A stretch of DNA of 64,000 bases, from the NCBI RefSeq assembly GCF_019703325.1, contig NZ_AP024819.1, positions 620,001 through 684,000 on the forward strand. Direction: 5' to 3'. The DNA is from Helicobacter sp. NHP19-012. GTDB taxonomy: Bacteria > Campylobacterota > Campylobacteria > Campylobacterales > Helicobacteraceae. The translations under genes and the position numbers were made by a program. Each line of letters begins with the position of its first letter. The first letter of the stretch is position 1. Of this stretch, positions 1 to 9,244 are shown one piece after another. The notes below the pieces were generated by a model. The model was not told the origin of the DNA and did not search any database. It saw only the letters and a list, made by a program, of their open reading frames with translations.

Positions 1-629
1 ATCAGCTCCTCCTCCACATAGTCGATCACCCCCCCTTTTAAACTCTCCCCCACGATGATTTTAATCTCTTCCTCCGAGTGTGCGCTGTCCTTTTGCGGCT
101 CAATACCAAAGAGTTTGAGCACCAAGCGCGCCAAGAAGTCAAAGAGATTGACGATGGGATAAGAGAGCATCCAAAAGGCATGCAAGGGCCGAGCTATCCA
201 CAAAACCACGCTCTCTGCCCGCACAATGGCAACCGACTTAGGCACAATTTCGCCCAAGATCACATGCAATAAAGTGATGCAACAAAAGGCGAGCACCACG
301 CTTAGGACATGCACAATGGCGTGCAGGGCGGAAAAATGCACCCATTTATGCAGCATAAGCGTGATTAAATGTGCTAGGGCGGGTTCACCCAGCCAGCCCA
401 GCCCCAAAGAAGCTAGAGTAACGCCTAGCTGCGTGGCACTTAAATAGGTATTCACTGAAGCGTTGATTTTTAGGGCAAGGGTGGCATTGGGGTTGTTATG
501 AAGGCTTAGTTCTTCAAGTTTGGAGCGCCTGACCTTGACAATGGCAAATTCAGAGAGCACAAAAAAGGCGTTGCACAACACCAAAACAAGGGCGAGAGCG
601 CACATCGCAAGCGACTCATAAACTTCCAA
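1..629 (-). CDS. CNNM/CorC (HlyC-like) family membrane protein, 3' part cut off
   Basis: Reading the minus strand from a TTG at 629 gives about 209 residues running off the window start. The TTG sits five bases after an AAGGAG ribosome site that overlaps an in-frame TAG. The first ATG nearby (619) is in another frame and gives no sensible protein. The product has an N-terminal membrane segment (CALALVLVLCNAFFVLSEFA), the motif VNTYLSATQLGVTLASLGLG, and a later HVILGEIVPKSVAI segment, which are the hallmarks of the CNNM (DUF21) transmembrane domain of CorC/HlyC proteins. Family members are linked to divalent cation efflux or to contact haemolysis-like phenotypes. The CBS domains would lie beyond the window. 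It lies next to the PiT phosphate transporter on the same strand, about 77 bases downstream of it. Confidence 0.85.
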   Translation of the reverse strand, partial: MEVYESLAMCALALVLVLCNAFFVLSEFAIVKVRRSKLEELSLHNNPNATLALKINASVNTYLSATQLGVTLASLGLGWLGEPALAHLITLMLHKWVHFSALHAIVHVLSVVLAFCCITLLHVILGEIVPKSVAIVRAESVVLWIARPLHAFWMLSYPIVNLFDFLARLVLKLFGIEPQKDSAHSEEEIKIIVGESLKGGVIDYVEEEL

Positions 630-705
630 CTACTCTCCTTAAAATTAGCCTAATAAACCCTAGTCTATAGTCTATTCCACAAAGAATAATTAACGGACAA
701 CCAGC

Positions 706-2313
706 CTAAAGTCTCTCAACAATGTTAAAGGTGTCTATTAAATAGTATCCTAAAGCTCCAAGTAGGGCGGAAATAGGCACGGTGATGAGCCATGCGGTGA
801 TGATCTTTTTGATCACCGAGCGCTTGACAAGCTCACTTTTATAAGCCTTCTTTAGGTGCTTGCGCTCTTTTTTACTAAGGCCCACGGTGTACTCTAGGGT
901 GTTGTTTTCCTTTTGCAAGGTCTTTAAGTAGGTGAGCATCTCTTTTTTCTGTTTGGGGTTGGCCTTTTCAAAGCGATCTAGGAAGTTTTTAATCACGCCC
1001 GCATCTTCGCCATGGTGCGCATCCAAGATCATTTGTTTCATCTCAAAGAGCCGTTTTTGCAAGAACTCGCGCAAAAAGCCCACCCCAAACACCGCCCCGA
1101 TGGTGATGTGCGTGGAGCTCACGGGCAAGCCAAGCTTTGAGGCGAGCAAGACCGTGATCACAGTCGCCATTGCGATGCAAAAGGCTTGCATTTTGTCTAA
1201 CTCGGTGATCTCACTGCCCACGGTTTTAATCAAGCGGGGACCATATAAACTAAGCCCCGTGGCGATGCCAAGCCCCCCAACCAACATGATCCACAAGGGG
1301 GCATACGCCTTTGTGGGGATGGCGTGGTGTCCCCACTCTTGCAAACTCTGCACAATCGCCGCAAGGGGCCCCACAGCATTAGCCACATCATTAGCCCCGT
1401 GGGCAAAGCTAAGCAAGGCGGCGCTAAAGACTAAGGGCAGGGTAAAAAGCGTGTGCACGCTCTCTTTGGTGTTTTCTAGGCTGTTTAACTTAGAAGCCAC
1501 ATAACTTTTAAAGACATGGTAGGCGAGTAGTCCCACCCCCACGCTTAAGAGAAATTCGTTAACCAAGCCTAGCGGCGTGCGTAGAACCTTTGCCAGCATA
1601 TACCAGCTAAACGCCAAGCCCATCACCCCCACCACTAGGGGCATCGCCTTTAGGGCGGCGTTTTTCTTGTCTTCTCGATCGCTGATGCTCTGCTTAAACA
1701 AGACCATAAGCCCCATCGCAATCCCCCCGCCCATCACAGGCGAGATGACCCAACTAGCCACAATCCCACCCAAAAAGGGCCAATCCACAGCCCCAGCCCC
1801 CCAGCCACCAGCCCCGCCCCAAGCACCCCCCACAATGGAGTGTGTGGTAGAAACCGGCGCGCCAATGGCCGTAGCTAAATGCAACCAAATCGCCCCCGAG
1901 AGCAGTGCTGAAAACATCATCCCCACAAAAACCGTGGTGTTTTGGATGTGCTCGGGATCGATGATCTTGCCCTTAATGCTTTGCACGACTTCACTGCCTG
2001 CTAACACTGCGCCTAGCACTTCGCACAGAGCCGCCGTCAAAAGCGCCATGCCTAAGGTGATTGCCTGAGAGCCCACCAGCGGACCGACATTGTTAGCGAC
2101 ATCGTTCGCCCCGATGTTCATCGCCATATACCCACCCACAACTGCGCTTAAAGCGAGCAAGGGTAGGTGTATGGGCGTGTGGCTACAGATGAGCGCCAAG
2201 CCCGCCGCCGCCACGACAAACACAACAGCCAGAGTGATCTTGACATTGTCTCTTTGGAGTTCTTTAAAGGCCTTTTGGATAGAACCGGTGGGTTTAGTGG
2301 TTTTAGATTTCAT
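706..2313 (-). CDS. pit: PiT-family inorganic phosphate transporter
   Basis: This 535-residue protein has the duplicated PiT signature: GANDVAN at about residues 68-74 and again at about 304-310, each in a hydrophobic half. Long membrane segments occupy residues 25-350 and a last one sits at the C terminus (ITAWLITVPISALLGALGYYL). A charged cytoplasmic insert separates the main membrane region from the final helices (about residues 405-490). Family members import phosphate, or metal-phosphate complexes, with a cation gradient. The ATG start is preceded by AAAGCTTACC, a weak ribosome site. About 980 bases of non-coding or decayed DNA lie upstream, so it should carry its own promoter. Confidence 0.93.
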   Translation of the reverse strand: MKSKTTKPTGSIQKAFKELQRDNVKITLAVVFVVAAAGLALICSHTPIHLPLLALSAVVGGYMAMNIGANDVANNVGPLVGSQAITLGMALLTAALCEVLGAVLAGSEVVQSIKGKIIDPEHIQNTTVFVGMMFSALLSGAIWLHLATAIGAPVSTTHSIVGGAWGGAGGWGAGAVDWPFLGGIVASWVISPVMGGGIAMGLMVLFKQSISDREDKKNAALKAMPLVVGVMGLAFSWYMLAKVLRTPLGLVNEFLLSVGVGLLAYHVFKSYVASKLNSLENTKESVHTLFTLPLVFSAALLSFAHGANDVANAVGPLAAIVQSLQEWGHHAIPTKAYAPLWIMLVGGLGIATGLSLYGPRLIKTVGSEITELDKMQAFCIAMATVITVLLASKLGLPVSSTHITIGAVFGVGFLREFLQKRLFEMKQMILDAHHGEDAGVIKNFLDRFEKANPKQKKEMLTYLKTLQKENNTLEYTVGLSKKERKHLKKAYKSELVKRSVIKKIITAWLITVPISALLGALGYYLIDTFNIVERL

Positions 2314-2329
2314 GGTAAGCTTTCATTGA

Positions 2330-3277
2330 CGGCTAGAACTTTAATATAAAAATCTCTAAGAAACGCTTAAACACTACGCTTAAAGTTCCTCATTTTTTAC
2401 ACCCTCTTATCTTAATATTTGGCGGGTGTAATCCGCCATTAACTTTTGCTCCTTGTAGTTTACCAACGGCCTTATAAGAGGTATCTTGCCATCCAAAGGG
2501 GGTTGTCAGCGTGCCAGGCAAACTCACAGACCACTAAAAACCTGCTTTTCACAAAAAAACAAGTCCCTAGCCAAATCGCCGCGTGCCTTAAGCAAAGCAA
2601 CGTCTTATGGCTTGCAGTGAGCACCGCCGTGGTGTCGCAATTTTGCCCGGGGCAAAAGGTCGCATGCTTTCCACATCTAAATGGCACACCATTGGGCACG
2701 CTGTGTAAGGTAGGGGTATGCATTGGAAACCCCATCCATCCCATGCCAAGATAAAATCCGCCACACAACGCCCACCACCTACAGCACCACAAGCAAAGTT
2801 GCCATCATCGGCCTAGCCGATGAGGCGAGCTTTGTAAAATACTCCCACTTAGGTATAGCAAGAACCCCAGAGGTCATGGCTAGGGAGCTAGACCCACACT
2901 TCACCCACTGCACCGACATGCCAAGCCAACAAGAGATGAATACCACACTCTTAAACACATTTTACAAGTTTTGCAAGTTCTCTATATAGAACAAACTTAT
3001 GTGCTCCAACGGGATAGAAGAGGGGAAACCAAAGCTTTGCAAGGGGCTTAGCAGAGAGGCTTACCAACTCAAATTTGGTGCGCTTAAAGATGGGCTAGAA
3101 AACTTAAAAGGACACCTTAGGCAAACTGCAAGCTAAAATTAGAGCCCTAAGCCCCCTACACCTCTTGTATGCAAGGCTTGTTGTATAAAGAAACCTTGCA
3201 AAAAGATTTTGCCTTTTATGGAACTTGTAAACGCTTTGTGTCTGTATCGGTGATCTGTGCTTTCATTGCTTTTTTGC
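2330..3277 (+). other. Gene-poor gap with decayed coding fragments
   Basis: No intact gene is convincing here. Two plus-strand stretches read like protein: one around 2770-2989, containing SKVAIIGLADEASFVKY and TPEVMARELDPHF, and one from ATG 2999 to TAA 3136 (45 residues, containing LSREAYQLKFGALKDGLENL). Neither has a recognisable ribosome site. I do not recognise either, and they may be remnants of one dead gene. A hairpin with the 7-base arms TGCAAGG / CCTTGCA lies at 3170-3200. It is not followed by a clear T-run. Confidence 0.35.
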
Positions 3278-3283
3278 TACAAT
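3278..3283 (+). promoter_or_regulatory. -10 element for pyrB, possibly giving a leaderless mRNA
   Basis: TACAAT ends seven bases before the pyrB ATG at 3291, and no Shine-Dalgarno sequence lies between them. Transcription from this element would start at or next to the A of the ATG. The match to the Helicobacter -10 consensus is seen directly. Leaderless initiation is an inference. Confidence 0.45.
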
Positions 3284-3290
3284 TACTCCT

Positions 3291-4175
3291 ATGTTAAAAC
3301 ACCTCATCAGCACACAGGATTTAGATAATGCGCAGGTTTTAGCCCTACTAGATCGGGCAAATGGATTTTTAGACAAGAGTGTTAAAGCCCCAAATTTCAG
3401 CCACAAGAGCGTTACAGCCCTCTTTTTTGAGCACTCCACCCGCACGGTGGCGAGCTTTCAAACCGCCACAGCCCGCCTAAACGCCCACTTCAACGCCTTT
3501 AGCGTGCAAACCAGCTCTGCCAAAAAGGGCGAAACTCTGCTAGACACGCTCTATAACTTGCAGGCGATGGGGATCGATTTATTCATCATCCGCCACCACC
3601 ACTCTAGTGCCCTGCCCTATTTAGCCAAGCACCTAGAAACCCCCCTAATCAATGCGGGTAGTGGAGCGTTTGCCCACCCAACGCAGGCTCTCCTAGACTT
3701 ACTCACTCTACATAGGCATTTTAAAGGGCAACTTAAGGGCAAAACCATTGCCTTTGTGGGCGACATTAAAAACTCAAGGGTGGCTAACAGCAATTTACAA
3801 CTTCTACCTAGATTTGGGCTAAAGCCCCTTTTAGTCGCTCCGCCCCACTTCTTGCCCAAGACTTCCTTTGACTACACCCACGAACTGCAAGAAGCCCTAG
3901 AAGTGGCGGACATTGTGATGAGCTTACGCACCCAAACCGAACGGCATTCTTTGCAAACCTATGGCTCTTTGAAAGACTACGCCTATAAATATTGCCTCAA
4001 GGCGGACATGCTCAAAAAAGAAATCGTGGTGTTGCACCCAGGCCCCGTGCATAGAAACATTGACATAGAAGACAAGCTTTTAAGCGATCCGCGCTGTCAA
4101 ATCCTAGAGCAGGTGAAACTCGGCGTGGCAATGCGGATGGCTTTGATAGAAGCTCTATTAAGTCAAAGCCTTTAA
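3291..4175 (+). CDS. pyrB: Aspartate carbamoyltransferase catalytic chain
   Basis: This enzyme joins carbamoyl phosphate to L-aspartate, the committed step of pyrimidine synthesis. The 294-residue protein has the carbamoyl-phosphate motif STRT at 49-52 inside FFEHSTRT, a HPTQALLDLLT segment, and the late motif LHPGPVHRN that contacts substrate. It is slightly shorter than the usual ~305 residues, but no motif is missing. The 3' end overlaps the convergent tal gene by 18 bases. The start has no ribosome site; see the -10 element at 3278. Confidence 0.95.
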   Translation: MLKHLISTQDLDNAQVLALLDRANGFLDKSVKAPNFSHKSVTALFFEHSTRTVASFQTATARLNAHFNAFSVQTSSAKKGETLLDTLYNLQAMGIDLFIIRHHHSSALPYLAKHLETPLINAGSGAFAHPTQALLDLLTLHRHFKGQLKGKTIAFVGDIKNSRVANSNLQLLPRFGLKPLLVAPPHFLPKTSFDYTHELQEALEVADIVMSLRTQTERHSLQTYGSLKDYAYKYCLKADMLKKEIVVLHPGPVHRNIDIEDKLLSDPRCQILEQVKLGVAMRMALIEALLSQSL

Positions 4176-5153
4176 GAGTTTGCTAAAAGCGTCCTCAAAG
4201 GCTTTAAGTCCCGGCAATAAAAGAGAATGTCTGCCCGGGTTATAACCTGAGTTTGGCCGCGTTTTTTCTAAGTCCAAGCCCAAATCTTGCATGGTTTCTT
4301 TGATGTGCTTGATGGAGGTTGTGGGCGCGCTGGGGGTTTCGTGGTAGGCTTTTAGAGCCTCTAGGGGGGCGGTGGTGATGCTGTGCTCTAGCTTTAGGGC
4401 TTGTAGGTAGTAGTCTTTAGGTAAATTGGGGTCCTTTGTGCCAACACTGGCAAAGAGCGGATAGACACGGCTTGCCCCCACGCTTTGGATTCTATGGTAG
4501 CACTCTAGGGCGTTGGCGATGCCAAATTGGTTTAAAAGCGTGGCTTGGGTGCTTTGGCTTAGACGGTTGTTTTTGTCTTGTAAAAGCCGGTTAGCTAAGG
4601 TGTCTAGCCTAGAGACAAAGATGCTCACCACACCCATGGGAGCTTTTTTAAGCGCAAGGGCGCAATCCCCAGCGCGCTTAGGATCAAAGACTAAAGTTGC
4701 ATTCAGCGGGATGTTCTTGTCCTTGGCTAAATGCTCCATGGTCTCTAGCCCTGCCTGGGTGGCGGGGACTTTGATCATGGCATTTGGCATGCCAATGCGC
4801 CCAAACAATGCCCGCGCTTCCGCCACGCTTGCCCCCACATTGTCGGCTAAAAAGGGGTCGATCTCTAGGCTGATGTAGCCCGTAGCTTTGTTTTTCTCCC
4901 AAAAGGGCAGTAAAATCTCAGCGCACCTTTTGATGTCGGCGATGACTAAATGCTCGTAAATGTCCTTCGCTCCCATTTTGGCGTTTTTAAGCTCCGTGAT
5001 TTGCGCTTGGTAGGCTTGAGACTCCAAAGCCTTAGCAAAAATAGACGGGTTAGAGGTCGCCCCCACAATCTGCCCCTTTTTTAGGAGAGTTTGAAACCCG
5101 CTTTCTAAAAAATCCCGCTCAATAAAATCACACCATAAGTAAAAGTCTTTCAT
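4158..5153 (-). CDS. tal: Transaldolase
   Basis: Transaldolase moves a dihydroxyacetone unit between sugar phosphates in the non-oxidative pentose phosphate pathway. The 331-residue protein shows the N-terminal GATSNPSIFAKAL motif and the MIKVPAT segment that carries the Schiff-base lysine, followed by LNATLVFD and a C-terminal DLGLDLEKTRPNSG stretch. Its ATG overlaps the murE stop by four bases (ATGA), so it is translationally coupled at the end of a minus-strand cluster (nifU-like, TPR-like, murE, tal). Its 3' end runs 18 bases into pyrB on the other strand. Confidence 0.93.
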   Translation of the reverse strand: MKDFYLWCDFIERDFLESGFQTLLKKGQIVGATSNPSIFAKALESQAYQAQITELKNAKMGAKDIYEHLVIADIKRCAEILLPFWEKNKATGYISLEIDPFLADNVGASVAEARALFGRIGMPNAMIKVPATQAGLETMEHLAKDKNIPLNATLVFDPKRAGDCALALKKAPMGVVSIFVSRLDTLANRLLQDKNNRLSQSTQATLLNQFGIANALECYHRIQSVGASRVYPLFASVGTKDPNLPKDYYLQALKLEHSITTAPLEALKAYHETPSAPTTSIKHIKETMQDLGLDLEKTRPNSGYNPGRHSLLLPGLKAFEDAFSKLLKALT

Positions 5154-6484
5154 GTTTTATCCTTGTAAAATGCCCGCACCACTTGGCAATCCTCAAAGGG
5201 GTGTAAGCTGTCGCCGATGATTTGCATGTTCTCGTCCCCCTTGCCTAAAATCAGCAAAATCTCGTCTGCTTTAAGCTCACTTAGGGCTAGCTCAATCGCC
5301 TTTTGGCGGTTTGCCTCCACCACCACGCTGGGGCGTTTATTTTCAGCAATGCCCCCTAAAATGTCTTTGATGATGTCTAGGGGGTCTTCGTGTCTTGGGT
5401 TGTCGCTGGTGATGTAGGTTTTAAGGGCGTGGGTGGTGGCGACTTGCCCCATTAAAGGGCGTTTACTTTTATCCCGATTGCCCCCTGCGCCAAAGACAAC
5501 TTTAATTTTCTGCCCGCTAAAGCTGTTAAAAATCTGCGTGAAACCATCGGCGGTGTGGGCAAAATCCACCACTACAAGGGGGTCTGTGTGCGCCACTTCT
5601 AAACGCCCCTTCACGCCTAAGAAGTTTGGCACAAGGGCGCAAATGTCTTCTAGAGGTTTATCGGTGAGTAAGCGCACACAAAGCACAGCCCCTAGAAGGT
5701 TGTAAAGGTTATGTCGGCCGATAAGCGGGGAGTGCAGTAAAGAGTTTTCAGCCGGGGTTTTGGGGGTTAGCTTGAAGTTTAGATGTGCGCTTAAAGTCGG
5801 ATTCAGGCTGTAAGCATCCACGCTTAAATGGCTCTTATGCTCCAAACCATAGCCATAGGCGTTGCTGGGGTTGAAGCGCACCACAGGGTCGTCTCGATTG
5901 ATGATCTTTAGTCCCTCGCCTTGAAAAAAGGAATTTTTCACGGTTCTATAGGTCTCTAGATCCTTGTGATAGTCTAAATGGTCGCTGGTGATATTTGTAT
6001 GTACCCTTGCCACAAAATCCAAGCCCACAATGCGCTCTTGGGCGAGGGCATGTGAGCTTGCCTCCATAATGAAATACTCCACCCCTTGAGCTTGTGCTGT
6101 GACTAAGTCCATGTAAATTTCTAGTAGGCTAGGCGTGGTTAAACCCTTTTCTTTCACCCGCTTGTCGTTGATGAAAAACCCCCTTGTGCCAAGCAAAGCG
6201 CAAGAGCACCCCGAATCTAAGAGCAGTGAGTAAATACAACTTGCGGTGGTGGTCTTGCCATTGGTGCCCGTAACGCCCACAATTTGAAGCGATAAATTTA
6301 AAAGCCTATAGAGTTCTAGGGCTTGTATGGTGGGTGTTTTGGGCTCTTTGGCTAAATGCGCCTGCACGAAGGGAGCGTTGCTTGGGGTTTGCACTAAGAG
6401 GGTGCTGTTGTCAAGCTCTCTTGTGTCCTCGCTTAAGTGGGTGAAGTTCCGGGCGTTGTGGGTGAGGGGGTGAAAGTGTTTCAT
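5150..6484 (-). CDS. murE: UDP-MurNAc-tripeptide synthetase
   Basis: MurE adds the third amino acid of the peptidoglycan stem peptide, in the cytoplasm. The 444-residue protein has the Mur ligase ATP loop (GVTGTNGKTT, 70-79), the ASSHAL motif with its conserved histidine, VVVDFAHTADG in the central domain, and DNPRHED near residue 363. DNPR is the motif that marks meso-diaminopimelate-specific MurE enzymes, so the added residue is probably mDAP. It overlaps both neighbours by four bases, which points to one transcript. Confidence 0.95.
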   Translation of the reverse strand: MKHFHPLTHNARNFTHLSEDTRELDNSTLLVQTPSNAPFVQAHLAKEPKTPTIQALELYRLLNLSLQIVGVTGTNGKTTTASCIYSLLLDSGCSCALLGTRGFFINDKRVKEKGLTTPSLLEIYMDLVTAQAQGVEYFIMEASSHALAQERIVGLDFVARVHTNITSDHLDYHKDLETYRTVKNSFFQGEGLKIINRDDPVVRFNPSNAYGYGLEHKSHLSVDAYSLNPTLSAHLNFKLTPKTPAENSLLHSPLIGRHNLYNLLGAVLCVRLLTDKPLEDICALVPNFLGVKGRLEVAHTDPLVVVDFAHTADGFTQIFNSFSGQKIKVVFGAGGNRDKSKRPLMGQVATTHALKTYITSDNPRHEDPLDIIKDILGGIAENKRPSVVVEANRQKAIELALSELKADEILLILGKGDENMQIIGDSLHPFEDCQVVRAFYKDKT

Positions 6485-7089
6485 TTTGCGGCTTGCTTTT
6501 CTAACTCTAGGGCTTTTTGTAAAATCGCACTCACGCGCTCATCATACCACAAGAGCTCGCGCATGTTCTCAATGTAGGAGATGGACATTTCATAAAAGCC
6601 GTTCTCCACAAGGCTTTCTAAGAACTCGTAAAAGTCCTCTTTCTTGTCAAAAATGACTTTCGTGCTAAACATTAAGTCCTCAAAAACCTCTTTAAAGTCC
6701 CTACCCACACACATGGCCTTAAAGTCGGCGTATAAAATCCCCTCCAAACTTTCGGCCTTGAGTTGGTTTTCTGCGCTAAACACCTGCGCCATTTTACTCA
6801 GGCTATCGTCAAAAGATGCGATCAAATCTAAAATTTGGTGCTGGATGCTGAGCTTATAACGGCGTGGTTGTGAATCTAACAAACTTTGGTACAACTCATA
6901 GAAACTGTGCGCCTCTTTGGGGAAGTCTAGGGCAATGTCGCTTAAAAGAAGACCGATCTTGGCGTGCGAGTCCATCGGGTCTAAGAACAACGCCTGCCCG
7001 AATAAAAACCCCGCTCTTGGGTACTCCTTGTGTAAAAACGCCTTGTAGCCCTGCGTGCAAAAGGTGCGCTTCTTGGGGTCATTTGTCAT
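6481..7089 (-). CDS. Hypothetical protein with TPR-like N-terminal half
   Basis: This 202-residue soluble protein is all-helical by appearance. The N-terminal part (GYKAFLHKEYPRAGFLFGQA, then DPMDSHAKIGLLLSDIALDF) has the spacing of tetratricopeptide repeats. The rest is acidic and helix-rich, without a catalytic motif I can name. Its stop overlaps the murE start by four bases, so it is co-translated with murE. The position between a NifU-like protein and murE gives no functional clue by itself. No signal peptide is visible. Confidence 0.8.
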   Translation of the reverse strand: MTNDPKKRTFCTQGYKAFLHKEYPRAGFLFGQALFLDPMDSHAKIGLLLSDIALDFPKEAHSFYELYQSLLDSQPRRYKLSIQHQILDLIASFDDSLSKMAQVFSAENQLKAESLEGILYADFKAMCVGRDFKEVFEDLMFSTKVIFDKKEDFYEFLESLVENGFYEMSISYIENMRELLWYDERVSAILQKALELEKQAAK

Positions 7090-7098
7090 TAAAGAGGC

Positions 7099-7368
7099 TT
7101 AAGAAAACAACTCTTTATAGCGTTCAGGCGACACATGCACGACTTGCATGTCCGGGTGAATTTCCTCTTGCAAACAACGCTCAATGCCAAACTTTAGAGT
7201 GTTTGCGCTAGACGCACAGCCCCTACACGCCCCCTCTAAACTCACATACACCTTAGCCTCTTTAATGCCCAAAAGCACCACATCGCCCCCGTCCCTTAAG
7301 AGCATAGGGCGGATTTTCTCTAGGGCTAACTCCACGGGTTTTTGTAATTCTGCATCACTAAATACCAT
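7099..7368 (-). CDS. NifU C-terminal-domain iron-sulfur scaffold protein
   Basis: The start is set at the ATG at 7368 because a strong GGAGGT site precedes it; the reading frame is open further upstream but lacks such a site. The 89-residue product is a stand-alone NifU C-terminal (Nfu) domain: VELALEKIRPMLLRDGGDVVLL, then EGACRGCASS with the CxxC pair that holds a transient Fe-S cluster. Nfu proteins pass clusters to target enzymes. It is the first gene of the minus-strand cluster ending in tal. Confidence 0.9.
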   Translation of the reverse strand: MVFSDAELQKPVELALEKIRPMLLRDGGDVVLLGIKEAKVYVSLEGACRGCASSANTLKFGIERCLQEEIHPDMQVVHVSPERYKELFS

Positions 7369-7452
7369 GCAACACCTCCAAAAGTTTTCATTATAACGCA
7401 ATATACTCTAAAACTTTGTTTATCGTGTTAAAGGGTGCTCTTAAGACTCAAT

Positions 7453-7659
7453 CTAGGGGGTATTTATGATCTTATCTTGTAATTTCTTCTCAGTTGCGCT
7501 TAGAGGCACACCACCTTCTAGCACCAAAGCGATAACGCTACAATCATCAAAAGTCTTTTCTTTAACCCGTTGCTCCAATAGGGTTTCTAAAGCCCTAATT
7601 TCTCAGTTCAAAGCCAAAACCTCCACTTTTTGTATTTTCAAGCCCGTAGAGCGTTAGAG
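7453..7659 (-). pseudogene. Broken 3' fragment of a possible PP2C-type phosphatase gene
   Basis: The minus strand reads KIQKVEVLALN, a TGA (7605-7603), then EIRALETLLEQRVKEKTF followed by DDCSVIALVLEGG and a short tail ending at TAG 7455. The DDCSVIAL pattern resembles the last strand of PP2C-type serine/threonine phosphatases, which H. pylori strains carry in plasticity regions. There is no intact upstream part: an IS605-type element starts about 250 bases further on. The PP2C label rests on one short motif and is tentative. Confidence 0.35.
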
Positions 7660-7751
7660 AGCTAAAGCATCAACGGATTAGCTGCCATGTGTCGCTTGTA
7701 GACCCCCTGTGGCTCTAAAATCGCTATCCACGCAAACAAGTAAAAACCTAA

Positions 7752-7912
7752 ACACAAAACCTTGCAAATGGCGCAGAACAAAAACAACAAGATAAGCAAG
7801 AGTATAGAACCCGTGTGGCAACGATGAAGGATTTCTTTGGTGTGCGGAGTTTTGGGGACGTTATCAAGCCCGCCACTAAGTTTTATAATTTCTACCGCTC
7901 GAATAGTGAATC
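7752..7912 (+). pseudogene. Truncated reading frame cut by the IS end
   Basis: An open plus-strand frame with protein-like composition (ANGAEQKQQDKQEYRTRV, then MKDFFGVRSFGDVIKPATKF) runs into the terminal hairpin of the IS element and stops there at 7925. It has no start codon with a ribosome site and no family I recognise. The abrupt end at the hairpin is consistent with a gene cut by insertion. The opposite strand is also partly open here, so the strand choice is uncertain. Confidence 0.3.
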
Positions 7913-9175
7913 ACCCACCCGCTAAAGACGGGTGGGCTTCTTGCTTCAACGATCCATAACTAGCTATATCCAGTATGTAGCCATACTTGGTTACAACCCC
8001 ATCAGCGGAATCTCCACAAGCGTAACTTCGGGTCATCCCTACCCTAGTTTTATCTACCTTGATAGCGTGTCGCTCATCTAGCATTCCCAAAGCATAGTTT
8101 CTAATGTTGATGCTAGCATTGAGGTCTCTGTGATGGTGTGTTTGACAACAAGGGCAGACAAAATTTCTAATATGGAGTGGCTTTTTACGGTATTGCTCCC
8201 ACAGGTCGAGCAGATTTGAGAGCTAGGGAAGTATTGGTCAATTTTGATAAGGGTTTTACCCTTCCAACCAGCCTTATATTCTAATAGACTAATAAGCCTA
8301 GACCAGCTGGCATTGGCAATGCTCTTAGCTAGTTTGTGGTTTTTGACCAAATTCCTAACTTTCAAGGTTTCTACTGCTAGCAAATCGTATTGATTGGTTA
8401 TCTCATTACTGATTTTATGTAGGTAGTCCTCTCTGCTATTGCTGATAGAGGCGTGGATTTGTGCCACTTTCTTTGCTTTGCTTTTTTCTATTACTAGAAC
8501 CTTTGAGTTTTTAGACAATCTCCTTTGCGCTTTAGTGAGTTTGGTTTGTAGATTCTGGAAAAACTTTTTATATGGGTAGAACACGCCATTACTGGCGATG
8601 ACTAAAGACTCTAAACCCATATCTAAACCCACAGCTTTTCTGATAGTTGTGGGTTTAGGTTCAGGCTTATTGTCCTCATAACTGACAGAGAGATAGTATT
8701 TATCTGCTACACAAGAGATAAACCCCTGTTTGACGATAGAGTTTGTAGGCAAATGCCTATGAAACTTGGCTTTAATAGCTTCTTTGAATTTGGGTAGCTT
8801 GACTTGGTTGTTTCCTAAATCCATCTCTAAGTGTTGCGGGACACAGAAAGATTGCTTGGCATACTTCTTAGATTTGAATCTAGGATAATCTGCCAGCTTA
8901 GAGAAAAACCTATCAAAGGCTGTTGTCAGCTGTCTTAGTGCCATCTGCAAGCTTTGCGAATTGCATTCACTTAGATAAGCATAAGACTCTTGTTTTTTGA
9001 GAGTAGTAAGCACCTTTTGCATGCTGAAGTAATTTTCTTTAATGCCTAGTGCGTATTGCTTTTGGCGGTATGCTAAAAAGTAATTATAGATCACTCTAGC
9101 ACAACCAAAATGCTTGTGTATCAAGGTTTTTTGTTCAACACTAGGGTAAATTCTAAACTTTATTGCTTTAAGCAA
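7911..9175 (-). pseudogene. tnpB: TnpB RNA-guided nuclease of IS605 type, frameshifted in the zinc ribbon
   Basis: TnpB is the RNA-guided, RuvC-like nuclease ancestral to Cas12 and is dispensable for transposition. From the TTG at 9175 the frame gives the RuvC aspartate (AVGLDMGLESL), the glutamate (LLAVETLKVRNL) and the first zinc-ribbon pair (CSTCG), then goes astray and stops at 8078. Adding one A to the five-A run at 8186-8182 restores HIRNFVCPCCQTHHRDLNAS, giving the second Cys pair and the third catalytic Asp, and the frame then runs to a TGA at 7913-7911 inside the end hairpin. The repaired protein is about 421 residues, the normal IS605 TnpB length. The 3' end plus the hairpin is where a guide (omega) RNA would be encoded. 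Confidence 0.85.
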
Positions 9176-9244
9176 TTTCTTACGCCTTAACTATTTTACA
9201 TTATTATAACATAATTTTATAAAATATTTTTGAGGTGTAGAGCT
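9176..9244. promoter_or_regulatory. Divergent promoter region between tnpB and tnpA
   Basis: This is a 69-base, strongly AT-rich spacer. On the minus strand it holds a TATAAT -10 match followed by AAGG before the tnpB TTG. On the plus strand, GAGGTG precedes the tnpA ATG at 9245, which is why that ATG is chosen over an in-frame TTG at 9230. Confidence 0.45.

Noticed and set aside
932-1504. 190-codon plus-strand frame inside pit
   Set aside because: Shadow of the PiT gene, which has both GANDVAN signatures on the minus strand.
3170-3200. Hairpin with 7-base arms as a terminator
   Set aside because: There is no T-run directly after it on either strand and no gene ends close by, so a terminator call is not supported.
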